Of a stretch of 51,036 nucleotides of DNA, positions 10,836 to 21,770 are shown piece by piece. A program made the position numbers and the translations under genes. Position 1 is the first letter of the stretch. Every line of letters starts with the position of its first letter. The DNA is taken from contig JAQGBZ010000420.1 in assembly GCA_034687125.1 (NCBI GenBank), positions 1 through 51,036 of the forward strand, given 5' to 3'. The DNA comes from Neelides folsomi (lineage: Eukaryota > Arthropoda > Collembola > Neelipleona > Neelidae). The notes below the pieces were generated by a model, which made no database searches, had not been told where the DNA came from, and worked only from the letters and a program-made list of their open reading frames with translations.

Positions 10836-12270
10836 TCAGGCCACGCTGGTGCGAATTCCCAATACAGAATTAAACTTTCTGTCGATAAACGTCTCATTTT
10901 TCATTCTCAATTCAGTCGAGCTCGGGGCGACCACGCGGTTTTGTGCATTCGATGGCGATCCATATTCATTCGAGGGAACTCCATATTCGCCCGATGGTCG
11001 ATTGTGATTATTATTATTATTATTTTTGTAATCGTTCACATTATACACGGTTCCTTGGTGCATGGGAAGTTCTTTGTATCCCTGCGAGTCCTCGTCTTGC
11101 ACTGCATCTTTGGTTGGCGACCATCCAGCGGATCCTTCGGCCCCTTCTTTGAAAAGGTCAGGGGGCAAATGGACATTGATGACCGGTTGGGGCGAGAGGT
11201 AATTGAACAAGAGAAAACTTGGCAAAAAGATCGGAATTAGATATACTGAGAACAAGAAGGGGAGAAGGAGCAATCCCAACTTAAGTAATTTAAGAGCTAT
11301 AAGCCCCGTAGCACTGAATCCAAATTGACTCGTGTCTTCTTCACTGATGTCAAAAGTTCCTATTTAGTAAATAAAATTTATTAAGAATAATTATCAGAAT
11401 GATTGACATCAGTGGTATAATTATGAATTTTTATTTTACTAATTTCATTACTAAAAATAATTAGGTTAAACTACTTAAAAATATTTATTTGTATAAATAA
11501 AGGAATATTAAATAATTACCTTTAAGTGGTCCACCTGGACCTCCATGACCTCCCGGACCTCCATGACCTCCATGATGATGATGATGATGTGGTTTCTTAT
11601 GGAAAGGAGGAGGTCCATGGTGACCATGATGACCGTGATGACCGTGATGACCGTGATGACCGTGATGACCGTGATGACCGTGATGACCGTGATGACCGTG
11701 ATGACCCCCAGGAGGCCCAGGACGATGATGATAACTATGCTTTGGTGGTCCATGATGATGATGGTGATGGTGATGAGGATCCTCTAATGGATAATCCCTC
11801 GGTGGTGGTTTTCCTGGTGGGCCATTTGGCGGACCATTTGGCGGGGCATTCAGAGGAGAATTCGCCAATTCTCCTGAATCCTTCGTCGTCAAACTTTCCC
11901 TTGACTGTGTGTTTCTTTCGTCTTCTTCTTCCTCCTCTTCTTCTTCACTCCCCGAATTTTCATCTCCTTCCTCACCCGATTTCTTCCCATCCTCCTTCTT
12001 ATCTCCTTTGTTTCCCTCCGACTCCCGCACTTCTGTTCCGTTATTCCCTGACCCGGCCACTTTCAAAAAGTCTTCATAAATGGTCGTGAACTTGTTAAAT
12101 ACTTCTTTTCTCTTTTCTGGCCGTGGTTCATTATCACTATTAGAAGATTTCTGAACTTTATCTGTATCTTCTTCAACGCTTCCTTCTGCTCCAGCTACTA
12201 CTGACACAAACACACACAGGAGGAAAAGTCCAAGAAGGATGCGAAACTTTAGAAATATAAATTTACTCAT
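10836..12270 (-). CDS. histidine-rich secreted or membrane protein, unknown family
   Basis: Two exons on the minus strand, 12270-11520 and 11359-10836, join in phase to 424 residues. The N-terminus is a signal peptide (hydrophobic run LLGLFLLCVFVSVVAGA). Next comes a long acidic and serine-rich segment with a Glu tract, a Pro/Gly stretch, and a His/Gly region (about residues 165-245) built partly from a 9-bp DNA repeat. After the intron there is a hydrophobic segment of about 30 residues (LIALKLLKLGLLLLPFLF and on), probably transmembrane, then a polar tail with an Asn run. The His clusters could bind divalent metals. The layout recalls arthropod cuticle-associated membrane proteins such as the Osiris group, but I see no diagnostic motif, so this remains an unrecognised gene. 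It is convergent with the cysteine-rich peptide gene. Confidence 0.72.
11622..11706. repeat. 9-bp coding minisatellite (His-Gly repeat)
   Basis: About nine tandem copies of gaccgtgat (plus strand), the first with one variant base. Read on the minus strand it encodes His-His-Gly repeats inside the histidine-rich protein. The unit length is a multiple of three, so copy-number change would keep the frame. Confidence 0.9.
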
Positions 12271-13485
12271 TTTGAACGGATTTAAACGGGAATCTAAGGG
12301 AAATCAGACGGGGAGAACGAGCCGAGACGTGCGGAGTGAAGGGCGAGACTCTGCATATATTAAAAAAAGGTTAACGAAAACGAGTTGTAAAGAATAAACC
12401 GGGTGGAACAATTTTTGAACTAAAGTGGGTTGGTGGACGTCGTCTGATTGTGAGTGTTGAAGACGCTTTGTTGGGATGTTGTTTCTGCCACTGCCCCACT
12501 TGACACACATTCCGGCCAAGATTCTCTCGCGGCCTCAGTAGGGCGAAATCCCTTTCAATCCGGTTTTACGTGAAATTATTGAACTTAAGCCCGCATATGT
12601 ACATGTATGTACTTATACGTCCATTCACAACTCACAAGATTCATTAAACTGTACTTGTGTAGGAAAGTATCATATATCGACCACACATATGTATCGATAT
12701 GTTAAAATTTCACAGGTACTGTATCTACTATCTACTATAGGTATATCTAGCTATATGTATCTATTTAACAAGTGTAGTAAGATTATTAAAATAATAATAT
12801 ATGGGCTAGTTTGGTAAAGATTGTTTTAAATATCATAGATTTTATTATATGGAAGTGTGTTGAATATTATTGAGATTTTTATATAAGTTCGTGCCAAGGG
12901 TGAATCTCATTGTTGAAGTTTTAACCTGAGCAAATTCACACATTCACTTAATTGCGGATGACTGAATGGAATTCATGCTTGACCAATATGGTCAATAATT
13001 TATGCCAAGTTCCGCATTCATTACAGACTGTAAAGTTGTAGTTGAGCATCTGCATAATAATTTTCAAATTGTTTGCATGCTTTTCCTCATTCTCATCATT
13101 GGTTCATAATCCTGTCCCATGATCCTGTTCCGAATGAGTGAAAACTGCAAAAATACAGATATTAACTTACATTACGTTTAATAACTCATATAACAGGATG
13201 AGCAGCAATAAAATATGTTATCGCAGTGTTTATAGCAATCCGAACATTTATTGTAACCCATATTGTACAATCTTCACCCACTATAAAAATATTTAATGTT
13301 TTTTATCATAGAAACATCTAAAAAAATTTAATGGCATAAAAGTGAATGAACAATTTTTTAATTTAATAATCAATGAATTGATCTTCATTGATTATTAGAC
13401 ATTAATTTTGATTCATAAAAGTCAATTCAAATTGTAAGTGAAATAGAGTAGTTTACCTGGACTTGTAGACACCCAGGAACCAGAA
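12271..13485. other. divergent intergenic region
   Basis: About 1.2 kb between the histidine-rich gene (minus) and the acylated basic-protein gene (plus), so it should contain both promoters. It has no exon or mobile element that I can support. Confidence 0.5.
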
Positions 13486-14383
13486 ATGGGAGCCTGCATT
13501 GGGAAAAAACAAAAAGATGAAGTTAGTGCTTATTCTATTTATAAATTAAATTAAACACAAATTAATAAAGTCTGGGAAAAATAAACTTTATTTTATGAAA
13601 TCAATCAAATTGTAGAAACCTGACGAAGAAAGAGAAAAGGATGAGGAGGGAAAGGAGGAGAAAGAGAAAGAAGACAAAGATCTCATCAACATTGGGGATG
13701 ATGATGCCGGCGTTGTTCGACCGCCTTATCGAGGCAAGAAATCAGTTTCTAAAGACAAAGATAACGAAGAAGATGGAGAAGTGAAACTGAAGGCGGCGAC
13801 CGCCTCCACTGCGTCCATTGGAGGAAAGAAGAAAAAGTCGACAGTTCCAGGAATTTCCAGCAACCTCAGAATAGGAAGTTCGACCAAATTGGGCGGCTCA
13901 TCCTCGATGATGATTAACAAAAAGGGCGGAGCTGGGAAAGATAAATTGGCATCGTCACCTTCGAGTTCAAAGCTTAATCGGACAGCTTCGAAGCAGATCG
14001 GCGAAGGAGGTGGAAAGAAGCCAGCTCGAATTCACAGCATTATGCTCTCACTCTCCTTCAAGGAAAATAACAAGAAGAAAGAGAAGGCCAAGGATTGCTC
14101 AGATGGGAAAACTCCACGGGAACTTTGCGGAGAACCGAAAGACATTGAAAATCGACCTGCTTGGCGTCCAGTACAAAACAGTCCATTTGTTTCAGGGATT
14201 CGATGGGATCAAGGGTTTTGCAAATATTACACAGACATCATTGTGAAAGATGCAGAATACAAGAAATATCCAGGAGTTTACAATGATGTTCATTGTCCCC
14301 GATGCTTTCATAACCCCAAGAAGAAGGAGAAGATATCTCCCAAAAAACAAGATGAAGATAAAGGAGGAGAGGATGAAGAGTAA
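13486..14383 (+). CDS. basic low-complexity protein with putative N-terminal acylation, unknown function
   Basis: Two exons: 13486-13521 (12 codons, MGACIGKKQKDE, donor gttagt) and 13616-14383, joining in phase to 267 residues. The start MGAC followed by lysines resembles dual myristoyl/palmitoyl membrane anchors, with Gly2 and Cys4 as candidate sites. A highly charged Lys/Glu region and a Ser/Gly/Lys-rich disordered middle follow. The last 90 residues look more ordered: RPAWRPVQNSPFVSGIRWDQ, then FCKYYTDIIVKDAEYKKYP and a CPRC pair. The protein ends in Lys/Glu/Asp. I do not recognise the family. The tiny first exon is chosen because it gives the only in-phase ATG with good splice signals. 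The membrane location is inferred from the N-terminus alone. Confidence 0.65.
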
Positions 14384-14838
14384 ATCAACTCTAATCAACA
14401 AATCTCGATTAAATCTCTCTAAATTAAGTTTATGGACTATTTGTGCATTGGTATACAAATCATGAGTATTTTAAAATTTCTAATTGTTTCATTATTGTCA
14501 GTAATTATTGTCAGTATGAGGTAATTATTGAGTTTATATGAATCAAATAAAATGAAATTCAAACGCATTTACTATAATGTTTTACTCATTGTCGGAAATA
14601 TTATCATCTTTAATGGCAAGCATAATAATTTTTCATATGAGTATTATATCAATAAGGATAAGGATTAAATACTAAAGGAAATATTTAAAATAAATTCGAC
14701 AATTAATGCCAAATGTCATAGATTTTTTACCTGTTATAAAAATTTACATTTTATTTCCTTTCATGAGTTGCATATTCTATAAATTGTAAAAATAAATAAC
14801 ATTTTCAAAATTTTTGTAATCAAATAAAATTATCATAA
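14384..14838. other. short intergenic spacer
   Basis: About 450 AT-rich bases between two genes on the plus strand. No feature is seen apart from expected promoter and 3' end functions. Confidence 0.5.
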
Positions 14839-17058
14839 ATGGCAGACAGGAAAGTTAAAATTGTCGAAGATGAAGCCAAAGATGAACGTGGCGAAGAACA
14901 AAGACGAAATTCTGCTCAATCGACCGGAGCAGCTTCGACCAGATCTGGGCCAGGTGCAACTGAGTTAAATGTAACAGAAAGTGAAGAAGAAAGGCGAACG
15001 GAGTCAATGTTTTCAACAGGACCTTCAGGAGCTTCACAGGCACAAATTGAAAAAGAACGGAGGAATTTAGAAGGGGGAAAGTCAGTCGGAGGATATTTCA
15101 TAAGAGAAGCATTCCAATTACAAATGGAGGAAGAACGAAGAAATTCCGCTGGTGGGAAATCTGTAGGTTATTCTACAAAAACTTCTCAAGAACCCTCTCA
15201 GTTTCAAATCGAGGAAGAACGAAGGAACTCAGCTGGGGGAAAGTCAATGGGAGGATATTCCAAAGCCACTCAATTTAAGATCGAGGAAGAACGAAGAAAT
15301 TCCCCAGGTGGGAAATCAGTTGCAGGATATTCAAAAGCTCCAGAAGGATTTCAATTTCAAATCAAAGAAGAACGAAGAAATTCTGCTGGAGGAAAGTCAA
15401 TGGGAGCATATTCCACAAGAGGAGCACCAGAAGCATCTCAAGCCCAAATTGAAGAAGAACGAAGAGCGTCGTTAACTCAATCAATGGGTGGTGCGCCAAG
15501 AAGAGGAGAAGATTGGATAGTTCCAGTTCAATCTGAAGATGATAGAAGAAATTCTGCGAGTAAATCTATTGGCGGTGCTTCAACTCAAGGGCCAGAAATG
15601 AGTCAAATGAGCACACAACCAACCGGAAATGCTAATGAGGACTATAGAGAAATGCAGGAAGACTCATCATTGTTTTCCTTTTTACCAGAAGAAGGAGTGA
15701 AAGCTCTGTTTAAGGAAGTTCTTCCGGAAACTATCGAACATTCCGACTTTTACAATCTTGTTATGGATGTCCTTTCTAGGTATTTTAATATTTAAATTAA
15801 TATTTAATATTAATCAGTATTAACTTAAAATAAGTATTAACGTTTACTTTTAATATTGTTTAATTAAAATTTAATAATTATTATAAAATTTTTAAATACT
15901 TTTGTCTTTTTCTACAGTTATGAAACCCTTCCATCAAATGAATGTAACATGCCTCATGGGAAGAATTGTGACAAAGGCGGAAGTTTGTTCTGGTCTATGA
16001 TGGTCATGGTTCTTGAAACTTTATTGGACAAAGCGAAAGGAAACGCTGCGGTTCAAGGAACTTTTGAAGAGTGCAATAACAGATCCGGTCCCCCTCCTGC
16101 AACTCAACAACGACCGGATGTCAGAGATATTCAAACAGATGCTCCAACAAGAGGATCAGCACCGCCTGAAGATCAAAACTCAGGAATGGAAAGAGGCCCT
16201 CAAGAAAGAAAATTTTCCGGAACACAATCAATCGGCGAGGCTGAATCATTGATCATCAGGGATCCAGATCAAATGAGAAATTTCAAAGATGAAAGAGAAG
16301 CCGAAGAGGTGAGAAAAATCTCCTTTACCAAATCAATGGGGGCAGCTTCTTCCAGAGGTCCAGATCAAGTTGGATCAAGGAGATATTCATCAGAACCACA
16401 AGGTGAAGAAGAGAGAAAAACATCTTTGACTCAATCAATAAGTGGAGCTTCAGCCAGACTTCCAGATCAAGTTGGATCCAGAAGAGATTCAAATGAAGAA
16501 GGAGAAAAAAGAAACTCCATTACTAAATCGATTGACCGAGCTTCCACAATGCAAGGGGTCAATCAAAGCTTGGCTTCTGTTCAAGAAGAGAGAAAATTCT
16601 CTAATACAAAATCAATTGGTGGAGCTTCAACAATGCAAGCAGCTGATCAAAGTATGATGGATGTGGATAGCGAATCTTCCAGACTCCCAGACCAAGTTGG
16701 GTCCAGAAGAGATTCAAATGAAGAAGAGGGAGACAGAAAGACTTCGGTGGCCAAATCAGTTGCAGGTTCAACAAGAGAACCCGTTGAAGAAAGCATGGCT
16801 TCTGTACAAGAGAGGAAATCTATTGGAGGAGAATCTGCAAAATTGCTAGATCAAGTTGGATCAAGGAGAGATTCAAATGAAGAAGATGGAATTTCATCAA
16901 GTGGGGGAGGATCAGTGCAACCAATAGGAGAAAGCATGGCTTCATTACAAGAACCGAGGAAGTCTTCCATTGGTGGAGCTTCAACAAGAGATCCAAATCA
17001 GATCGACCGAGACTCGAAAAACCCAGATGATCCAGAAAAACGAGAAAAGAATCAATAG
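14839..17058 (+). CDS. long serine/arginine repeat protein with Arg-Arg-x-Ser units, unknown family
   Basis: Two exons, 14839-15779 and 15918-17058, join in phase (Ser codon split AG/T) to about 693 residues. The first part contains about eight imperfect repeats of roughly 20-30 residues around EEERRNSAGGKSMGGYS. The second part contains repeats of two types, EERKxSxTKSIGGAS and LPDQVGSRRDSNEE. Between them, spanning the intron, lies a short ordered-looking segment: FLPEEGVKALFKEVLPETIE, then a probable helix with SLFWSMMVMVLETLLDKAKG. The RRNS and RRDS cores match the basophilic kinase consensus (R-R-x-S, as for PKA), which suggests a multi-site phosphorylated scaffold; this is inference. 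No signal peptide is seen. I do not recognise any homologous family. It is convergent with the next gene. Confidence 0.75.
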
Positions 17059-17412
17059 AAGCAAAACTTGGAACCAACGAAGAAAAATAGCCATGGACCG
17101 ATAAAACATTTATTATGAATTACTGTATTAAATGCTAAATTAATGCTATTCTAAATTAATTAAAAATCAATAATAATTAAATTAATTGGTTAACCTCCTA
17201 TTCTCATTCACATTTCTTTTGAAACCCATTAAAATTCAATTCAATGAATAAAACGAGTATCGATCAATCAAATTAAAATCAGTTTTGTTAATGTTTTACT
17301 TGTTATTTAGATTAATGACTGAATGCATAAATGAAAAATGAACATTTTAATGATTTTAACCAAATTATTTAATTTATTTAATTGGAATGATAATCGCAAT
17401 CGCCAACAATTT

Positions 17413-20400
17413 TCAATTCGAGAAGTCATAATGGCGGCTTTTTTCAGAATTTTGCTTGAATTGTCTCGAAAAAACTTCCCTCAATTGATTGGACTTTTCT
17501 TTGTCTTCTTCCGAAGTTTCAATCTTAAGATTTAAAAGATGCCTCGGTCTGTGATCGAGATCCGTTTTAGTTCGAATATCCACCGTCGGCGTGTATTTAC
17601 TCGTCTCCAACGTTTTCCTCCGCGATACGCCAATTTCATGTTTGAGGATCTCAGCTTCGATGCCATCAGCATTTGAAGAATCAACTGCCCCTTTGATCTT
17701 CCTTTTAGCATTTGGCCCTTTTATGTCAATGAGTAGAACTGGCATAGCCGCAATGTCAATGCTCTTCCTGATTCTTTCTTGGTTCTTTGGTGTAATGTCG
17801 TCGGATGCGGTAGAGTCATGGCGTTCAGAATTCCCAGGTTTGGGATGTTTATTCCCTTTGTTCTTGTTCAATGGCGGTTTAGAAGCTTTTTCCTTTTGAA
17901 GCTCAGCTTTGTACGCTTCGATCAATTCTGCATGTTTTTGTTGGTCTGCTACTTCTTTGGCGTGGGCAGCAGCTTTTGTGTTAAAATTACCGGGTTTTTT
18001 GTGTTCGGCTGTTATTGGCTTGTCGTGGGGTTGAGCATTTGTATTTTTTCCCGGTAGTCCAATAATTACTGCGAGAGGGTGAAGACCTTTGAGTTCAGCA
18101 TCTAGCGGTGAGGGCGGAGGAGATCGCGGACGTTCCGGGCCCGGGACTTTCTTTTGTACGGGTTTTGGAGTTGAATGAGCTTTTTCATTGGCCTTCTTCA
18201 ATTCCACGCTGAATTTTTTCCTCTCTGCTCCGTAATCTTTAACTTCGTAGTTGTGCGGCCCGGCGTGTTGGACTCCATACTCTTTCTTGTACTTGTCCTG
18301 ATTATCAGTATTCTCAAAGAAGGAGGAACGTCCTTGCCAACTTTTCATATAACTCCCGGCTTGATCTTTCTTCTGCTGTTTCCCATGACTCCCGGTTTTA
18401 TTAGTGGCTTCTAATCCAGTAATTAAATTATTTTAATTATTATATTAATTATTAATTATTTTTTGAAATTTTTGAACATTTATTTCAAAAGCCCGAACTG
18501 CTGTTGTTGAAGAGCTATGTAATTTTAAAATTGTAATTATGGATTTGAAACTAACCGCTAGCCTTCGTGTCTTTTGGCGTAGCATTAGAAACTCCTGCTT
18601 CTTGTTCTGGTTCTTCTTCATGTTTAAATTGAGCTTCGCTCGTAGTCCGATCGTCGTCGGTCACAACTCCCTCAGATTTATGATCAACCTCCTTCTTGAT
18701 ATGAATGAACGGCATAACTACAAAATCCTGTGATGGCAGAGCATTAGGATTCAAAAATGCCAAATTGATGAAATTGTTGGATTTGTGAAAATCTCCATTC
18801 CCGAAATCTTCCAAATCATGCCCTTTTTCTAAACATGTTCCATCATTTTCAAAGATTTCCTCGCTTTCTTGGAAATCTTTCCAGGATTTTTCAAAACATT
18901 CACGTTGAACGTATTCCGGGAGCATTGGAAGCCCTGGATAATTTTTGCAATCTCCTCCCCCTTGATGGACATGTTGAGAATTTTCCATTCCAACCTTGTC
19001 CAACTTTTTGAATATTTCAGAAATGTTGAATTTCTCTTGTTTATCTTCTTCCGACTCGATCTTTATTCCATATCTCCATTTAGTCGGCGGCTTCATTACC
19101 TTCCTTTGGTCTTCCACAAGATATGCCAAATCCTCTAAATATTCCGCTTCTGAATTGATCGAATTGCTGGAGTTTGACGCAACCATTCGATGCTCCACTC
19201 TTTTTAACCGCACCCAATGGATCAGTTTGTCCCGGATGACTCCAATCACGACAATCACAATGTGCATAGCAATGACCAAGAGAATCCAAATCCCTGCGTG
19301 AACATATGAATCTCGCCAATTCTTGTCCCAGTCCAAATGAGAGTAAAGAACCATTCCTCTGTATTTGGACAATATGAACCTGAAAAATTAAATAAATGAC
19401 CATTAAATAAACAAACTATTTTTAACATTAAAGTGATTATTTATTTGTGGTACACGTGGTACATTATTTATTTTATTGATTAATTGAATTAATTTAATCA
19501 TTACGTAAACACGAGATAAAAGATGAGATAAAGGACGGGGTAAATGAAGTGAAGTAGGCGGATTGGAATGGAGATTAAAATGACATCCAGAAGAACTGCG
19601 ATGGAGGAGAATAAATGAACGTCAGTTTTGTACTTGGAATTGTCGTGGCTTTCTTGCCCAGCGCTCGTTGTTTTTGGATGATCTGCAATCAAAATTAAAG
19701 TACTGATAGTATTTAAAGGTAAGTTAAAAGTGATTATCGAGCTCTTATAAAAATTTTACTTAATTTCTAATGATAATTAAGAATTTTAAACTTTTACTTC
19801 TATTGAGATCAAGAAAGAGTGAGTCAAAGGCTGTCGCCAGGGTTGAAGCAAATGTCATGTTCAAAAGTGTCCAAATTAAAACTTCCTTCCTGGAAATGAT
19901 TCCAGGATCTCTCGGGGAGAAGATGATGTTCATTTCATGTAAATAGTCGATGTGATCTTCAACCCCGGGAATGTCTGCATGTTCAATTATAAGTAATATT
20001 ATAAATGGAATACAATTAAATTTATAATAAAATAAAAGGATATATTTGATAAGTGAAAAGTTAATGGAAGTTATCCGCAATTTAAAAACATGTCTTTATC
20101 TTAATTTATTCCTACCATAAATGGCATCTGCATCTTCAAATTGTACTTCCTCAAGATCAACTTCCACTTCGATTTCTGGAGCTGCCACTGGAGGATGATC
20201 CACGTAGTGATGTTCTTCAATCTCTGTAGGGATTTTCTTCTCTAGGCGGCCTTTCACAGAGGCAAGAGCTTTAGCAACGGTCGGGAAGATTTGGCGGTTC
20301 GAGTGAGACACGAGCCAAATCAGTACACAAGCTATCATTTAAAAATTGTACATTTATAATTATTAATGTACTAAAAGTCATAAATATATCTCAAGATTTC

Positions 20401-21043
20401 CAATGTTTTTTTACCATAAACCAAATGGAGAATGATGTTCCAAATTTCAAACAAGTATAAAAACCGCTCAGCTTCTCCAATAGCCAAAGTAAGAGCAAAG
20501 ATGAAGATCAAAGTACTTGTGATAAGAATGATGAAACGGTAGACCAAATAGTCCATGCAAATTTTCCCGCGTCCATCCTCCATGATCTCCCACTAAATAT
20601 CAATCATGTTAATAAATTAAAAACAAATAAATTCATTATTTAATTTTAAGATTTTAATTGCATAAATTGTTGTTCAACAATTCAAAACTTACCGCTGCAT
20701 GAATAAAATAAAAGGTGTCGGTTCGGGAGAGAAAAATTGATTCAAAGAAATTGAGCGTGGTTTTGGAGCATGCCACAATTTTCTCATTTTTGGTCTTTCG
20801 ATTCGAGGTTTGATCGAGGAGTTTGAGGGCGAGTTCGCGGCGCCATTTTTTCCCGGCTTCACTCTTCATTCCCGGTGTTTCGTGGATGTGCATTGGGATG
20901 ATGGAGAGAGCTCTTTTGCGGCGGAGAGCTCCAACGTCAACGTCGATCTCCTCCTCTTTGTCATCAGCTTCCAACTCGTCCTCGTTTTCGCTCATCTTTG
21001 AGGATGCGGAACTCCGCCGACGCTTATCTTTCTTTTCCTTCAT
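17413..21043 (-). CDS. rolling-stone-like multispanning membrane protein with very long C-terminal tail
   Basis: Seven exons on the minus strand: 21043-20693, 20592-20415, 20331-20116, 19974-19798, 19682-19505, 19379-18556 and 18410-17413. All joins are in phase and give 973 residues. The first 117 residues are charged and cytosolic. About six hydrophobic segments follow between residues 136 and 415, including LLHFIYPVLYLIFYLVFT and the SHLDWDKNW loop, which resemble the C-terminal membrane part of the rolling stone family (Drosophila rost acts in myoblast fusion). An acidic loop separates TM2 and TM3. After the last membrane segment comes a tail of about 550 residues, charged and Pro/Lys-rich, far longer than in ordinary family members. 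Exon 19379-18556 carries both the last membrane segments and the start of the tail, so the tail is part of this gene. The family call is moderate. Confidence 0.7.
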
Positions 21044-21770
21044 CACCACTTGGGATCTTTAATGAATCTAGGAAATTAATAGAAATATTAACTAAATACT
21101 ATATTGTGTATAATAATTAATCTAATTCTAACATTTACGTTAAGAAATACTTTTTTGTTAATATTTATTTAATTATCATCTTTACCAAATAATAGAAACA
21201 AATACGCGATAATCAAATTGAACCCAATCAATGTGTCTCAAATAAATCGATTTCTTACTTCAATAAATATTCAACGTTTTTCTAACGAATCTCCTCATTC
21301 GGGTCAATAAATCTTCAATTTTTCCGTCAATTTTTTTTATTTTACAATAAAATTTTGAAAATAATAAAATTTTTTGACAATTTCTGAGAAATCGATGCTC
21401 AAATTCCTTTCAAATTTCCAAGCAACAATAAACGATTAGACCCAAAACCTTCAAACTCACAACATTTCCATTTTGACAAAGCAAGAGTTAAAATGTAAAA
21501 ATCAAACGTTTCTTTCTTCCTTTCCTTTCCTTACATTACACAATAATTTGTTTACATTGATAAAAAGAAAGTCGCTAAATTTTAAGTCATTTACAAGTAT
21601 CAAGTAGCTCATTGGCATGTAATGTAACGCCATTTGTAACTTATTGTTAGGTTTAACATTTTAATAAAAAATATTGTAAAGCGTGTTTGATCCAACTTAA
21701 ACCTTTACATTAATTATTTAAAATTTTAATTACTAAATTATAAAAATATTATATTACGTAGTGTAATGTA
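21044..21770. promoter_or_regulatory. shared upstream region of a divergent gene pair
   Basis: About 730 bases separate the start codons of the rolling-stone-like gene (minus) and the tetraspanin gene (plus). A region this short, with no other gene in it, probably carries both promoters. No specific promoter element is identified with confidence. Upstream non-coding exons cannot be excluded. Confidence 0.45.

Noticed and set aside
11526..12089. Plus-strand frame rich in Asp across the histidine-rich gene
   Set aside because: It is the antisense reading of the 9-bp repeat and the coding exon on the minus strand, has no splice or start support and would be an artefact of repetition.
16013..16849. 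Overlapping alternative frames within the second exon of the repeat protein
   Set aside because: They follow the same repeat DNA out of frame, while the called frame spans the intron in phase and gives the RRxS pattern.
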